In this document: piece by piece, positions 26,640 through 36,852 of the stretch | Layout: the number at the start of each line of letters is the position of its first letter | Position numbering within the stretch: the stretch's first letter is position 1 | Source: Rhodobacter aestuarii | GTDB taxonomy: Bacteria > Pseudomonadota > Alphaproteobacteria > Rhodobacterales > Rhodobacteraceae | Direction: 5' to 3' | Length of the DNA: 64,000 bases | Assembly (NCBI RefSeq): GCF_900156655.1 | Contig: NZ_FTOG01000007.1 | Span: forward strand, 1-64,000 | Program-made: the position numbers and the translations under genes | Notes under the pieces: generated by a model | The model's database searches: none | What the model was told of the DNA's origin: nothing | Seen by the model: only the letters and a program-made list of their open reading frames with translations

Positions 26640-27323
26640 TTAGCCCTGTTCCAGCCGCGCTAGCAGCGCCTTGGCGGCAGCTTGTTCGGCTTGGCGTTTG
26701 GAGCCAGCCACGGCCTCTTCGCTATCGCCTGAGTCGAGTTGCACGGCGATGCGAAACTTGGGCGCGTGGTCGGGGCCGTCGCGGCCAAGCGTTTCATAGC
26801 GCGGCGGGGCCATGCCGCGCGCCTGCGCCCATTCTTGCAGCGCGGTTTTCGGGTCACGGGCATCTTGTTCGACCGTGTCGATACGCTTGCCCCAAAGCCG
26901 CAGCACAAGCGCCTTGGCGACCTCAAACCCGGCGTCCAGATAGACGGCGGCAATCACCGCCTCCATCGCATCGCCCAAAAGCGCTTCCTTGCGGCGCCCG
27001 CCTGACATCATTTCAGAACGGCCGAGTTTGAGCACCGCGCCAAGGTCGATCTCGCGCGCGACGGCGGCGCAGGTTTCTTTGCGCACCAGCGCGTTGAAGC
27101 GCGGCGCAAGTTGGCCCTCAGAGGCGGCACGGTCGGCGCGAAACAGCGCCTCCGCCATCGAAAGCCCCAACACCCTGTCGCCCAGAAATTCCAGCCGCTG
27201 GTTGTCGGGCCGGGTCGGGGAGCCCAGCGAAGAATGCGTGAGCGCCCGCACCAGAATTTCTGGTTTTTCAAAGCTATGGCCGAGCCGCGTCATGAACGCG
27301 GCGAGATCCGCCGAGACCTTCAT
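26640..27323 (-). CDS. rnc: Ribonuclease III
   Basis: RNase III (227 aa) cuts double-stranded RNA, including rRNA precursors. The catalytic signature [14 protein letters not shown] lies near residues 41-54, a second metal-ligand block [14 protein letters not shown] near 117-130, and a dsRNA-binding domain covers about 155-225. The start overlaps the lepB stop (ATGA), so it is coupled with lepB. Confidence 0.97.
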   Translation of the reverse strand: MKVSADLAAFMTRLGHSFEKPEILVRALTHSSLGSPTRPDNQRLEFLGDRVLGLSMAEALFRADRAASEGQLAPRFNALVRKETCAAVAREIDLGAVLKLGRSEMMSGGRRKEALLGDAMEAVIAAVYLDAGFEVAKALVLRLWGKRIDTVEQDARDPKTALQEWAQARGMAPPRYETLGRDGPDHAPKFRIAVQLDSGDSEEAVAGSKRQAEQAAAKALLARLEQG

Positions 27324-28117
27324 TCAACCGCCTTGAAGAACCGATCCGACCGCCAGGTCCAGAAGTAGAAGAGCGATTTGCCCGCCGAAGAGAACATCAC
27401 CCGGTCGGCGCGGCCCACCAGATATTCCGCCGGCACAAAGCCCACGCCGCCAATGCTTTGCGGGAAGCGGCTGTCTTCGGAATTGTCGCGGTTGTCGCCC
27501 ATGAAGAAGTAATGGCCTTCGGGCACGGTGAAGACCGGCGTATCATCGGCGCGACCGCCATTGATGATGTTCAGAATGTCGTGGCTCACGCCATTCGGGA
27601 GCGTTTCGATCTGGCGCGGCTTGATGCAATCGGCGCCTTCGCCCACCGGCTCATTGGCGCAGCGCGGGCGGCCCCCTTGCGGACCTTGCGGCTCATAGGT
27701 TTCGACGAATTGGCCACCGTCTTGCAGCTTCACCGGCGTGCCGTTGATGTGCAAAATGCCCCGCACCATCTGGATTTTGTCACCCGGCAAACCGATCAGC
27801 CGTTTGATGAAGTCGACGTTCTTGGTTGGGTGGCGAAACACCACCACATCGCCGCGTTCGGGCTCAGAGGCGAAGATCCGCCCCTCGACCGGGCAGGGCG
27901 AGAAATCTGGCCCTGCGAAGGGGCAAGAATAGCGCGAATAGCCATAGGCCATTTTGTTGACGAAGAGGAAGTCGCCGATCAGCAGCGTGTCCTTCATCGA
28001 GCCCGAGGGAATCCAGAACGGCTGGAAGAAAAGGGTACGAAAGACCCCGGCAATCACCAGCGCCCAAAACAGGGTGCGGAGGGTTTCGCCGATGCCGCCT
28101 TCGGATTTGCTGGCCAT
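27320..28117 (-). CDS. lepB: Signal peptidase I
   Basis: LepB (265 aa) removes signal peptides at the outer face of the inner membrane. One N-terminal membrane segment (about 12-31) is followed by the catalytic S40 in IPSGSMK and K105 in [11 protein letters not shown]. The [11 protein letters not shown] box lies near residue 210. It contains a cysteine-bearing insert ([12 protein letters not shown]) that may form a disulfide. It precedes rnc in the operon. Confidence 0.97.
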   Translation of the reverse strand: MASKSEGGIGETLRTLFWALVIAGVFRTLFFQPFWIPSGSMKDTLLIGDFLFVNKMAYGYSRYSCPFAGPDFSPCPVEGRIFASEPERGDVVVFRHPTKNVDFIKRLIGLPGDKIQMVRGILHINGTPVKLQDGGQFVETYEPQGPQGGRPRCANEPVGEGADCIKPRQIETLPNGVSHDILNIINGGRADDTPVFTVPEGHYFFMGDNRDNSEDSRFPQSIGGVGFVPAEYLVGRADRVMFSSAGKSLFYFWTWRSDRFFKAVE

Positions 28118-28170
28118 GCTCTGCCTCTTCTTAAAAACTTTGCCTTCCTTGGCGCGTCACGGGGATCAAG

Positions 28171-28572
28171 TCAAGGAAGCGGGCGGGCCTCGATCACTAC
28201 GAAAGCTTGTGCCCAAGGGTGATCATCGGTGAGTGTGACATGCACGATGGCCTCATGGCCTTCGGGGGTCATTTTGGCGAGCCGCTCTGCGGCCCAGCCG
28301 GTCAGTTCCATGATCGGTTGACCCGTTGGCAGATTGACCACCGCCATGTCTTTCCATGAGATGCCCATCGCAAGCCCGGTGCCCAAGGCCTTGGAACAGG
28401 CCTCTTTTGCGGCCCATCGCTTGGCATAGGTGCCCGGCGTATCGGCGCGGCGTTCGGCTTTGGCGATTTCGGTGGGGGTGAAGACGCGGTGCCGAAAACG
28501 GTCGCCGAACCGCTCCAGCGTTCCGGCGATGCGTTCGATATTTGCAAGGTCAGAGCCGATGCCAAGGATCAT
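28171..28572 (-). CDS. acpS: Holo-[acyl-carrier-protein] synthase
   Basis: AcpS (133 aa) transfers the 4'-phosphopantetheine arm from CoA to ACP. The start [15 protein letters not shown] has D8 as magnesium ligand, and [15 protein letters not shown] holds the second ligand (Glu) and substrate-contacting residues. It starts seven bases after pdxJ, the classic pdxJ-acpS-lepB order. Confidence 0.96.
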   Translation of the reverse strand: MILGIGSDLANIERIAGTLERFGDRFRHRVFTPTEIAKAERRADTPGTYAKRWAAKEACSKALGTGLAMGISWKDMAVVNLPTGQPIMELTGWAAERLAKMTPEGHEAIVHVTLTDDHPWAQAFVVIEARPLP

Positions 28573-28579
28573 GCGTTGC

Positions 28580-29323
28580 TCACGCCCGAGCTGCGTCCAT
28601 CAGCCGCCGCATTTCCGCAATTGCCGGGCCAAGCCCGATGAAGACCGACTCGGCAATCAGGAAATGGCCGATGTTGAGTTCGGCAATTTCCGGGATTTCG
28701 GCAATCGGCATCACGGTTTCATAGGTCAGCCCGTGACCCGCATGGACCTCTAGGCCAAGGCTGGCAGCGAGCGCCGCGCCTTTGCGCAAAGCGGCAAGCT
28801 CGGCATCGCGTTCGGCGAATTTGCCTGCGTAATGCAGGTCGCAATAATGGCCCGTATGCAGTTCCACCACAGCCGCCCCAATCGCGGCAGAGGCCTCAAT
28901 CTGGCGCGGATCAGGGGCGATGAACATCGACACCCGCGCCCCCGCCTGACGCAGTGGCGCGATATAGGCGGTGAGCCGCGCCTGATCTTTGATCACGTCG
29001 AGCCCGCCTTCGGTGGTGCGCTCTTGGCGCTTTTCCGGCACAAGGCAGACAGCATGGGGTTTGGTCGCAACGGAAATGCGCTGCATTTCTTCGGTTGCCG
29101 CCATTTCGAAGTTGAGCGGAATGCGCAAATTGGCCTTCAGTTCCGCCATGTCGGCATCCGAGATATGGCGGCGGTCTTCGCGTAAATGCGCGGTGATCCC
29201 ATCGGCCCCGGCCTCTTGTGCCAAAAGCGCTGCGCGCAAGGGGCTTGGATAGGACGCGCCGCGGGCATTGCGCAGCGTGGCCACATGGTCGATGTTGACG
29301 CCAAGGCGGATCGAACGGGTCAT
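28580..29323 (-). CDS. pdxJ: Pyridoxine 5'-phosphate synthase
   Basis: PdxJ (247 aa) joins 1-deoxyxylulose 5-phosphate and 3-amino-2-oxopropyl phosphate to pyridoxine 5'-phosphate. The TIM-barrel motifs [24 protein letters not shown] and VELHTGHY are clear. I start at [10 protein letters not shown] (29323) after GGAGG; an upstream extension of 74 codons runs over the end of the DUF2062 gene in another frame and is rejected. Confidence 0.96.
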   Translation of the reverse strand: MTRSIRLGVNIDHVATLRNARGASYPSPLRAALLAQEAGADGITAHLREDRRHISDADMAELKANLRIPLNFEMAATEEMQRISVATKPHAVCLVPEKRQERTTEGGLDVIKDQARLTAYIAPLRQAGARVSMFIAPDPRQIEASAAIGAAVVELHTGHYCDLHYAGKFAERDAELAALRKGAALAASLGLEVHAGHGLTYETVMPIAEIPEIAELNIGHFLIAESVFIGLGPAIAEMRRLMDAARA

Positions 29324-29387
29324 TGGGGCCTCCGGGGGATCATTGGCGCCACTATGCCCAAAGCTTTGCGCAGAGGGAAGATGCCGC

Positions 29388-30143
29388 TTAGCCACGCCCC
29401 GGTTCGTGATCGGTTTTATCGTTGTTTTCGACGGCTTCGTTCGACTGGATCTTCTGCGGCGCAACCAAGGCGCCCTCGGGTGCACATTCCACAGGCTCAG
29501 CTTCAACGGTTTTGCGTTGTGGCAGCTTCGCTTTAAGCTTCGCAAGCCGTGCCTTCAGCCGCAATTTGCGTGCTTTTTGATAGGCCGTCACCAGTGGCAG
29601 CGCGATGTAATAGCCAATAGCCCCGGCAACCGTTCCCATGACCACACCGCCCAGAAGATAGGGCAAGAAGATGTCATAGAAAAATTCGGACATCCCGCTC
29701 CATTGCGTCGGGGCGCTGGTGAAAATGGCGATCAGATTGTGGCGTGTATCGACAAAGGCTTGGGCAAAGATATCTAGCAGCCCTTCGGCATGGCTCGCAT
29801 CATAGCTTTCCCATGTCATCCAGTGGCCAAGCTTGATGGCGCTTAGCGCGATCAGCGGGAAGGTCAGCGGATTGCCGATCACCGTCGCAAAGAGCGAGGC
29901 CAGCACATTGCCGCGGAAAAGCTTGGCCAGCACAGCCGCCACAATCAGGTGAATGCCAAAAAGCGGCGTGAAGGACACGAAGATACCGATGAAGATACCG
30001 CGGGCAATCCGGTGCGGCGGGTCGGGCAGACGGTTCAGTCGGTGGCGAATATAAGTAAAAGCCCGCCCCCAGCCGCCGCGCGGCCAAAGCGAGTCTCGCA
30101 GCACCGCCTGCCAGCTGCGCTTGTTTCGCCTCTTGAAAACCAC
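29388..30143 (-). CDS. DUF2062 domain-containing membrane protein
   Basis: A 251 aa inner-membrane protein. The DUF2062 region (about 30-190) begins with a basic stretch and the block RIARGIFIGIFVSFTPLFGIH, followed by three or so hydrophobic segments including LLGGVVMGTVAGAIGYYIAL. A charged Lys/Glu-rich tail closes the protein. The role is unknown. I choose GTG at 30143, after GGGAAG, because translation from further upstream would overlap the rsh stop. It sits between rsh and pdxJ, its usual place in this order. Confidence 0.82.
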   Translation of the reverse strand: MVFKRRNKRSWQAVLRDSLWPRGGWGRAFTYIRHRLNRLPDPPHRIARGIFIGIFVSFTPLFGIHLIVAAVLAKLFRGNVLASLFATVIGNPLTFPLIALSAIKLGHWMTWESYDASHAEGLLDIFAQAFVDTRHNLIAIFTSAPTQWSGMSEFFYDIFLPYLLGGVVMGTVAGAIGYYIALPLVTAYQKARKLRLKARLAKLKAKLPQRKTVEAEPVECAPEGALVAPQKIQSNEAVENNDKTDHEPGRG

Positions 30144-30162
30144 GTCTTCCCTTCCGCCCCCA

Positions 30163-32280
30163 TCAGGGCTTGCGCGCCAGATCTCGCCAGCGTTCCACCT
30201 GCGCAACATCTGATTCTGCCTCAAGGGCTGTCAGAAGTCTGTGCAGGTGTTCGGCATCGCGTAACTCGACCTCTACGACAAGCGAGTAAAAGTCTGGTTT
30301 GCGATCGACAAAATTCAGGTCGGAAATGTTGGCTTTTTGCGCGCCGATCAGCGTGCAGATATGGCCAAGCACCCCGGCATCATTCGAGATCGTGAGCTTG
30401 AGCGAAACCGAATAGGCGGGCGGGTGTTCGCCCTCTTGCCAATGCAGGTCCACCCAGCGTGCGGGCTGGTCTTCAAATTCTTCAAGCGCGGGGCAGTCGA
30501 TCGCATGGATCACCACGCCCTGACCGCGATAGGTGATGCCGACGATTCGCTCGCCCGGCAGCGGATGGCAGCAGGCGGCGCGGCGGAAGCTTTGGTCCGC
30601 GCCAAGCCCAAGCACAGCGCGGCTGGGTTCAATCGTGGCCGGGCCGCGCGTTGCAAGTTCGGGATAGAGTGTTTCCACCACTTCGCGCGCAGTAATTTCG
30701 GCAGAGCCAAGCTGGGCCAGAAGCTCGGTTTCATCCGGCAGGCCCAAGGTTTTGGCCGCCGTGCGCAAGGCTTTGTCGGAGACTTTGCGGCCAATATGCT
30801 CAAAGGCCACCCGCGCGAGCTCGGTGCCGAGTTTGACAAACCGGCCTCGGTCTTCTTCACGTAGGCTTTTGCGGATCGACGCTTTGGCGCGACCGGTGGC
30901 CACAATATCAAGCCAAGTGGGCTGCGGGCGCTGACCTGCGGCGGTGATCACCTCGACCGATTGGCCGTTTTTAAGCCGGGTCCACAGCGGCACGCGAATG
31001 CCGTCCACCTTCGCGCCCACGCAGGAATTGCCGATCCGGGTGTGGATCGCATAGGCAAAGTCAATCGGCGTGGCGCCTTTGGGAAGTTTGATCACATCGC
31101 CCTTGGGCGTGAAGCAGAACACTTGGTCCGAATACATCTCGAGCTTGACGTTCTCGAGGAATTCGTCGTGATCGCCTTCGCCAAAGCGTTCATTGAGCGA
31201 TTTCAGCCATTTGGCCGGATCCACGGCAAAGGGGTTCAGCGCGCGTTCGCCATCACGGTAGGACCAATGCGCGGCCACGCCCGCCTCGGCCACCTCGTGC
31301 ATCTGCCGGGTCCGAATTTGCACCTCAACCCGTTTGCCATCGCGCCCCGACACCGTGGTGTGGATTGAGCGATAGCCGTTCGATTTCGGTTGGCTGATGT
31401 AATCTTTGAACCGCCCCGGCACCGAGCGCCAGCGCTGGTGAATGAGGCCAAGCACGGTGTAGCAATCCGCCACGTCTTGGGTGATGACGCGGAAGCCGTA
31501 AATATCGGACAGGCGCGAGAAGGTGAGGCTCTTCTCTTCCATCTTGCGCCAGATCGAATAGGGGCGTTTGGCGCGGCCAAAGACATCGGCCTCGACCCCC
31601 GCCTTTTCCAACTCATGGCGAATGTCGGCGGTGATCTGCGAGATCACATCGCCCGATTCCTTTTGCAAGGAAACGAAACGGCGAATGATCGAGGTGCGCG
31701 CCTCGTGGTTGAGCACTTTGAAGGCGAGGTCTTCCAACTCCTCGCGCATCCATTGCATCCCCATCCGGCCAGCGAGCGGCGCGAAAATCTCCATCGTTTC
31801 GCGTGCCTTTTGGGCCTGTTTTTCGGGGCGCATGGAGCGGATCGTGCGCATATTGTGCAAACGGTCGGCCAGCTTCACCAAGATCACCCGCAAGTCTTTC
31901 GACATCGCCATGAACAGCTTGCGGAAGTTTTCCGCCTGTTTCGTGGCGCTCGACGAAAGTTGCAGGTTGGTCAGCTTGGTGACGCCATCGACCAATTCGG
32001 CGATTTCATTGCCGAACATCGCTTCGACCTCGGTATAGGTCGAGCGGGTGTCTTCGATTGTGTCATGCAAAAGCGCGGTGACGATGGTGGCATCATCAAG
32101 CCGCTGCTCGGTCAAAATCGCCGCGACGGCGACGGGATGCGTAAAATAGGGCTCGCCCGAGTGGCGGAACTGCCCTTCATGCATCTGCAACCCATAGGCG
32201 TAAGCCCGGCGGATCAGATCAGCATTGCAGCGCGGGTTATAGTTGCGAACGAGCGCGATCAGGTCTTCGACGTCGATCAT
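30163..32280 (-). CDS. rsh: RelA/SpoT homologue, (p)ppGpp synthetase/hydrolase
   Basis: A 705 aa long RSH enzyme that makes and degrades the alarmone (p)ppGpp. The HD hydrolase domain has H72-D73 (LLHDTIEDT). The synthetase domain lies at about 230-345 with GYRSIHTTV, the TGS domain at about 380-445, and a C-terminal ACT domain at about 630-700. The active-site HD pair and synthetase residues are all present, so it is likely bifunctional, as the single rsh of most Alphaproteobacteria is. AAGGGGG lies upstream; rpoZ precedes it by 24 bases. Confidence 0.95.
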   Translation of the reverse strand: MIDVEDLIALVRNYNPRCNADLIRRAYAYGLQMHEGQFRHSGEPYFTHPVAVAAILTEQRLDDATIVTALLHDTIEDTRSTYTEVEAMFGNEIAELVDGVTKLTNLQLSSSATKQAENFRKLFMAMSKDLRVILVKLADRLHNMRTIRSMRPEKQAQKARETMEIFAPLAGRMGMQWMREELEDLAFKVLNHEARTSIIRRFVSLQKESGDVISQITADIRHELEKAGVEADVFGRAKRPYSIWRKMEEKSLTFSRLSDIYGFRVITQDVADCYTVLGLIHQRWRSVPGRFKDYISQPKSNGYRSIHTTVSGRDGKRVEVQIRTRQMHEVAEAGVAAHWSYRDGERALNPFAVDPAKWLKSLNERFGEGDHDEFLENVKLEMYSDQVFCFTPKGDVIKLPKGATPIDFAYAIHTRIGNSCVGAKVDGIRVPLWTRLKNGQSVEVITAAGQRPQPTWLDIVATGRAKASIRKSLREEDRGRFVKLGTELARVAFEHIGRKVSDKALRTAAKTLGLPDETELLAQLGSAEITAREVVETLYPELATRGPATIEPSRAVLGLGADQSFRRAACCHPLPGERIVGITYRGQGVVIHAIDCPALEEFEDQPARWVDLHWQEGEHPPAYSVSLKLTISNDAGVLGHICTLIGAQKANISDLNFVDRKPDFYSLVVEVELRDAEHLHRLLTALEAESDVAQVERWRDLARKP

Positions 32281-32304
32281 TCGCGCGCGCTCGCCCCCTT
32301 GGTC

Positions 32305-32658
32305 TTATTCGCGGCCTTGCGCGTCCATCAGCGCGCGCAGCATGCGCTCTTCGTCCATGTCGTCCGCTTTCGGACGGTCCACTTCACCCGACATCAGCAT
32401 CGCCATCGAATCCTCTTCGGGTTCGTCGACTTCGATCTGGGTTTGGTTGCTTTCGATCAGGCGCTCGCGCAGATCGTCGGCCAGTTGGGTTTCTTCGGCG
32501 ATTTCGCGCAGCGCGACCACCGGGTTCTTGTCATTGTCACGATCAATCGTGAGCGGGGCACCGGCGGCGACTTCGCGCGCACGATGGGCCGCGAGCATTA
32601 CCAGCTCGAAGCGGTTCGGAACCTTGTCAACGCAGTCTTCAACCGTCACGCGGGCCAT
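32305..32658 (-). CDS. rpoZ: DNA-directed RNA polymerase subunit omega
   Basis: Omega (117 aa) helps RNA polymerase assembly and forms part of a ppGpp site. It begins [20 protein letters not shown], with the conserved [12 protein letters not shown] after it. I choose the inner ATG (32658), which has GGAG six bases upstream; the outer ATG two codons earlier abuts it. The acidic tail (about 70-105) is longer than in E. coli, as usual for the class. It lies directly before rsh. Confidence 0.95.
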   Translation of the reverse strand: MARVTVEDCVDKVPNRFELVMLAAHRAREVAAGAPLTIDRDNDKNPVVALREIAEETQLADDLRERLIESNQTQIEVDEPEEDSMAMLMSGEVDRPKADDMDEERMLRALMDAQGRE

Positions 32659-32693
32659 GATCATCTCCAGAAGAACGGGGAGGTGTGAACCGC

Positions 32694-33311
32694 CTACTTA
32701 GTCGCTTGATCCGGGCTTGACAAGCCGCCCACTCCGCCAAACGGCGCAGAAAACGGCACAAGCGCGGCTTTTTCGGCCGGATCAAGGCTCTGCACCATTT
32801 CCTGCACGGTTTTGCCTGTTGCCGGATGGCGCCACAGCGGGGCGATTTCGGCGAGGGGAATCAGCACAAAAGCGCGATCCGCCAGCCGTGGATGCGGCAA
32901 AATCAATTGGTCTGGAGCTTCAGTCATTTGCTGTTCAAGCGGCAGGCCACGCCAATGGGCCTGTGCTTGCGGATCGGGCAGGATGGTTTGGCCGACGGCG
33001 ATCAGGTCCAGATCAATGCCGCGCGCGCCCCAACGCTTTTCGCGCACCCGCCCAAGACGCGCCTCGACCCGATGTAGCGCAGCGAGGGTGGCTTCGGCGG
33101 GCAGCGTCGCTTCAAATACGGCACAGCCGTTCACATAGTCGGGGCCCGAACCGGCCGGAAATGCGGGTGAACGATAAAATCGGCTAATCGCCTTTAAGTT
33201 GAGCGCCTCTGAGCGCAAAAAATCCATAGCCGTCACAATGCTTTGTGCCGGTGACCCAACAAAACTTGGAAGATTCGCGCCGAAAGCAATAAAAAACGTG
33301 CTAGTATACAT
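32694..33311 (-). CDS. folK: 2-amino-4-hydroxy-6-hydroxymethyldihydropteridine pyrophosphokinase
   Basis: FolK (205 aa) transfers pyrophosphate to hydroxymethyl-dihydropterin in folate synthesis. Motifs are [10 protein letters not shown] at the N-terminus, the HPPK signature [12 protein letters not shown] near the middle, and [15 protein letters not shown]. The ATG at 33311 begins the conserved part; about 31 upstream codons are open but lack family resemblance. It is the first gene of the long minus-strand block and is divergent from the NYN gene. Confidence 0.92.
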   Translation of the reverse strand: MYTSTFFIAFGANLPSFVGSPAQSIVTAMDFLRSEALNLKAISRFYRSPAFPAGSGPDYVNGCAVFEATLPAEATLAALHRVEARLGRVREKRWGARGIDLDLIAVGQTILPDPQAQAHWRGLPLEQQMTEAPDQLILPHPRLADRAFVLIPLAEIAPLWRHPATGKTVQEMVQSLDPAEKAALVPFSAPFGGVGGLSSPDQATK

Positions 33312-33449
33312 AAAGACAGATACCTTCCCCACTCGGCGCTTGTTATCCACGCGCTCTATCAGACGGTTTCTGCGGCGTATTGTGCATATCGATTTCCGCG
33401 TCAACCACTCGGCATAGGCCGCCGCGGAACCGATGGAAAGGACTTATTG

Positions 33450-34013
33450 ATGTTTTACAAAGACGAACGTCTGGCGCTCTTTATCGACGGTTCGAATCTT
33501 TATGCGGCTGCCAAAGCGCTAGGATTCGACATCGATTACAAGCTCCTACGGCAAGAATTTGAACGCCGTGGTAAGCTGGTCCGGGCTTTCTACTACACAG
33601 CACTGCTTGAAAACGAGGAGTACTCCCCGATCCGCCCGCTGGTGGATTGGTTGCACTACAATGGCTACGCCATGGTGACCAAGCCGGCGAAGGAATACAC
33701 TGATTCCATGGGCCGCCGGAAGGTGAAGGGCAACATGGATATCGAGCTGGCGGTCAATGCGATGGAACTCGCGCCGCGGCTTGATCATGCGGTTCTGTTC
33801 TCGGGCGACGGGGATTTCCGTCCGCTCGTGGAAGCGCTGCAACGCATGGGCGTGCGCGTTTCGGTTGTGTCCACGATCCGTAGCCAGCCGCCGATGATCG
33901 CCGATGAGTTGCGCCGTCAGGCCGACAATTTCATCGAGCTCGACGCGCTGCGTGACGTGATCGGGCGTCCGCCGCGTGAGCCGCGTGAAGGCGTTGAGAC
34001 GGCGGAAGCCTGA
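33450..34013 (+). CDS. NYN domain protein (LabA/DUF88 type)
   Basis: A 187 aa protein with a PIN-like nuclease fold. FIDGSNLYAAAK near the start, GNMDIELAVNAM in the middle and FSGDGDFRPLV later provide the acidic residues of the metal site. NYN proteins are predicted RNases; LabA affects clock output in cyanobacteria, but no such role is implied here. The ATG at 33450 follows AAAGGA; the TTG one codon earlier is a less likely start. A terminator follows. Confidence 0.88.
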   Translation: MFYKDERLALFIDGSNLYAAAKALGFDIDYKLLRQEFERRGKLVRAFYYTALLENEEYSPIRPLVDWLHYNGYAMVTKPAKEYTDSMGRRKVKGNMDIELAVNAMELAPRLDHAVLFSGDGDFRPLVEALQRMGVRVSVVSTIRSQPPMIADELRRQADNFIELDALRDVIGRPPREPREGVETAEA

Positions 34014-34031
34014 TCTCTTCTAAACAAATGC

Positions 34032-34063
34032 AAAAGGCGGCGGTCCACTCCCGCCGCCTTTTT
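34032..34063. terminator. Bidirectional terminator between the NYN gene and sua5
   Basis: AAAAGGCGGCGG (34032-34043) pairs with CCGCCGCCTTTT (34051-34062) around a seven-base loop, giving T-runs on both strands. Confidence 0.92.
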
Positions 34064-34074
34064 GCATGGCGCGC

Positions 34075-35034
34075 TCAGTTACGCGGCGCAGCAGCGCGGC
34101 GTAGCCGGTCGTTGATGGCGCGACCAAGACCCGTTTCGGGGATTGGGGCAACCGCAATTGCGGTAGCGTTGCGCGCCGTTGCGAGCTTATCCGCGGCGCG
34201 CAGTGTAGCGAAAAGGGCCGCCGCAGCTTCAACCAAATCCGCCGTGGCGGAAAGCGTCAGATCGGCTTTCGGGCCTGAGCCAAAGCCGATGAACACTTCC
34301 CCATCACGCTTTTCCGTTGCGTTGAGCCGCACCGCTGCGCCGGGGGCGTAGTGTGAAGTCAGTTGGCCCGGGGCATTGGGCTTGGCCGCATTGCCACCGC
34401 TGGCCAAGGACGCGCCAAGCGCCTCTTCCAAGGTCTCTGCAGGCAGGCCACCGGGGCGCAGCATCGTGGGTGGATCAAGGGACAGGATTGTCGATTCAAC
34501 GCCCACCGCGCAGGCCCCACCATCCAGCACCGCAGCGATCTTGCCCGACAGACCTTCCAGCACATGATGAGCTTCGGTTGGGCTGACTTTGCCGGATGGG
34601 TTGGCCGAAGGCGCGGCAAGCGGGCCGCCAAAGGTTTCCAAGAGCGCGCGGGCAAGGGGATGCGCGGGCATGCGCAAGGCCACCGTCTCAAGCCCCGCAC
34701 TTACCAAATCCGAAATCCCAGCCTCTTTGCGCAGGGGCAAAACCAGTGTCAGCGGGCCGGGCCAAAACGCTTGCGCCAACGCCCGCGCTTGCGGGGTAAA
34801 CACGGCAATCTCTTCCGCCATCGCCATATCGGCCACATGCACGATGAGCGGGTTGAATTGTGGCCGCCCTTTGGCGGCAAAAATCCCTGCAACGGCGGTT
34901 CCATTGCGTGCATCACCGCCAAGGCCATAGACCGTTTCGGTTGGGAAGGCGACCAACGCGCCTGCGTGCAACAGCGTGCTCGCGCGTGCCAGCCCTGCGG
35001 CATCGGCCCCCAGACGTTCGGTCATTTCCGGCAT
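34075..35034 (-). CDS. L-threonylcarbamoyladenylate synthase (Sua5 type)
   Basis: A 319 aa enzyme that makes threonylcarbamoyl-AMP for the t6A modification of tRNA. The YrdC domain (about 10-195) shows AFPTETVYGLGGDA, the AAKGRPQFNPLIVHV loop and SANPSGKVSPT. A C-terminal Sua5 domain follows after the linker (HYAPGA near residue 225), so it is the long Sua5 form rather than short TsaC. I start at MPEMTERLG (35034), just after AAAGGA; the frame stays open far upstream but without resemblance to the family. Confidence 0.92.
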   Translation of the reverse strand: MPEMTERLGADAAGLARASTLLHAGALVAFPTETVYGLGGDARNGTAVAGIFAAKGRPQFNPLIVHVADMAMAEEIAVFTPQARALAQAFWPGPLTLVLPLRKEAGISDLVSAGLETVALRMPAHPLARALLETFGGPLAAPSANPSGKVSPTEAHHVLEGLSGKIAAVLDGGACAVGVESTILSLDPPTMLRPGGLPAETLEEALGASLASGGNAAKPNAPGQLTSHYAPGAAVRLNATEKRDGEVFIGFGSGPKADLTLSATADLVEAAAALFATLRAADKLATARNATAIAVAPIPETGLGRAINDRLRRAAAPRN

Positions 35035-35169
35035 GGTCCTTTTGTGACGCTGCGTTGCAGTAGACGGAGCTTTCCCCTGCGGTAACCTGCCCCTGACTTC
35101 TGATTTCAGCACATACGCGCGCGAGGGCCATTTGCCAAGCGCGCCGCCGACCGCCTTGAGGAGACTGTC

Positions 35170-36852
35170 ATGGCCTATCGCTCCCCCGTTGCCGATATTC
35201 GCTTCATTCTCGACAAGGTGGTGCCGCTTGCGCCGGTGGCGGCCACCGAGCGCTTTGCCGAGGCCACGGGGGATACCGTGGAAGCGGTTTTGCTTGAGGC
35301 GGGGAAACTCTGTGATGAGGTGATGGCGCCGCTTTTGCGCGCGGGGGATTTGCATCCCGCCAAGCTGGAAAACGGTGTGATGCGCACCAGCCCCGGCTTC
35401 AAAGACGCTTATGCGCAAATTGCCGAGGGGCATTGGGTTGCCGTGGCGGCGTCGCATGAGTTTGGCGGGATGGGGTTGCCGCAAACTCTGTGCGTTGCGA
35501 TCAACGATATGATGTCGGGGGCCAACCTTGCGCTGCAACTCAAGCCGCTTTTGACCCAGGGCCAGATCGAGGCGCTGGAGCACCACGCCAGCGATACGTT
35601 GAAAGCGCTTTACCTTCCCAAGCTGATTTCCGGTGAGTGGTCGGGCACGATGAACCTGACCGAACCGCAGGCGGGCTCAGATGTGGGGGCGCTGCGCAGC
35701 AAGGCCGAGCCGTTGGGGGATGGCACCTATGCGATCACCGGGCAGAAGATTTTCATCTCTTGGGGTGATAGCGACATGGTGGAGAACGTCTGCCACCTTG
35801 TTTTGGCGCGGCTTCCCGATGCGGTGCCGGGCACCAAAGGGATTTCGCTTTTCATGGTGCCGAAGTTTCTCCCCGATGCGGCGGGCAATCCGGGCACGGC
35901 GAACAGCCTCAAGGTCGTGTCGCTTGAGCATAAAATGGGCCTGCATGGCTCCCCCACTTGCGTGATGAGCTTTGAAGGCGCGACCGGCTGGCTGGTGGGG
36001 GAACCCGGTAAAGGCATGGCAGCCATGTTCACGATGATGAACAACGCGCGGCTGGCCGTCGGCGTGCAAGGCATTGGCGTGGCCGAGGGCGCTTATCAAA
36101 AGGCGCTCGCCTATGCGCAAGAGCGGGTGCAATTCGCGCCCATTATTGAACATGCGGATGTTCGCCGGATGCTTGCAGAAATGCGTGCAGATATCTTTGC
36201 CGCGCGCTCCATCGCGCTCGCTTGTGCGGTGGCGCTGGATATGGGCCGTGCGACGGGCGAGGCCGATTGGCATGCCCGCGCCGCGCTTTTGACCCCGATT
36301 GCCAAGGCCTATGGCACCGATGTGGGCATCCATGTCGCCGATCAGGGTATCCAGGTGCATGGCGGCATGGGCTTTGTGGAAGAAACGGGCGCCGCGCAAT
36401 ATCTGCGCGATGTCCGCGTGACGGCGATTTATGAAGGCACCAATGGCATTCAGGCGATGGATCTTGTGGGCCGCAAAATGATGGACGATGGCCGCGCCGC
36501 GTTCCGTCTTTTGCAAGAGGTGGAAGATGCCGCAAAAGCCGCGCGCGAAACCCTGCCCGATCTGGCAGAAGCCGTTTGGCAAGCCGCTGAAACCATGCGC
36601 GAAGCGACCGAGGGCCTGATCGCCCAAGGCACGCAAGATCGGTTTGCGGGGGCGGTGCCCTATCTGCGCGCCTTCGCGCGGGTGTTGGGGGCGCATTACC
36701 ATTTGAAAGCGGCCCTTGCCGACGAGGTGCGCGCAAAATTGGCGGCGGTTTATATTCGCCGGATTTTGCCGCAGACGGAGGCTGATCTCGCATCTGTGCG
36801 GGCGGGGGCGGTTGACCTTTACGCGCTTTCGCCTGAAGACCTCGGGGCATGA
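35170..36852 (+). CDS. Acyl-CoA dehydrogenase, DmdC-like long form
   Basis: A 560 aa flavin enzyme of the group with an extended N-terminus (MAYRSPVADIRFILDKVV) and an extra C-terminal helical domain, which includes methylmercaptopropionyl-CoA dehydrogenase DmdC and broader-chain relatives. FAD/substrate motifs include LTEPQAGSDVGAL; the catalytic glutamate is E422 in YEGTNGIQAMDL. The loop before IIEHADVRRML is shorter than in most DmdC-like proteins I recall. The substrate is unknown. The next gene overlaps by four bases, so an MBL hydrolase is co-translated. Confidence 0.88.
   Translation: MAYRSPVADIRFILDKVVPLAPVAATERFAEATGDTVEAVLLEAGKLCDEVMAPLLRAGDLHPAKLENGVMRTSPGFKDAYAQIAEGHWVAVAASHEFGGMGLPQTLCVAINDMMSGANLALQLKPLLTQGQIEALEHHASDTLKALYLPKLISGEWSGTMNLTEPQAGSDVGALRSKAEPLGDGTYAITGQKIFISWGDSDMVENVCHLVLARLPDAVPGTKGISLFMVPKFLPDAAGNPGTANSLKVVSLEHKMGLHGSPTCVMSFEGATGWLVGEPGKGMAAMFTMMNNARLAVGVQGIGVAEGAYQKALAYAQERVQFAPIIEHADVRRMLAEMRADIFAARSIALACAVALDMGRATGEADWHARAALLTPIAKAYGTDVGIHVADQGIQVHGGMGFVEETGAAQYLRDVRVTAIYEGTNGIQAMDLVGRKMMDDGRAAFRLLQEVEDAAKAARETLPDLAEAVWQAAETMREATEGLIAQGTQDRFAGAVPYLRAFARVLGAHYHLKAALADEVRAKLAAVYIRRILPQTEADLASVRAGAVDLYALSPEDLGA

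Noticed and set aside
33349-33357. TTATCCACG, a near DnaA box between folK and the NYN gene
   Set aside because: Single copy with one mismatch, no cluster or AT-rich unwinding region, so no origin is supported.
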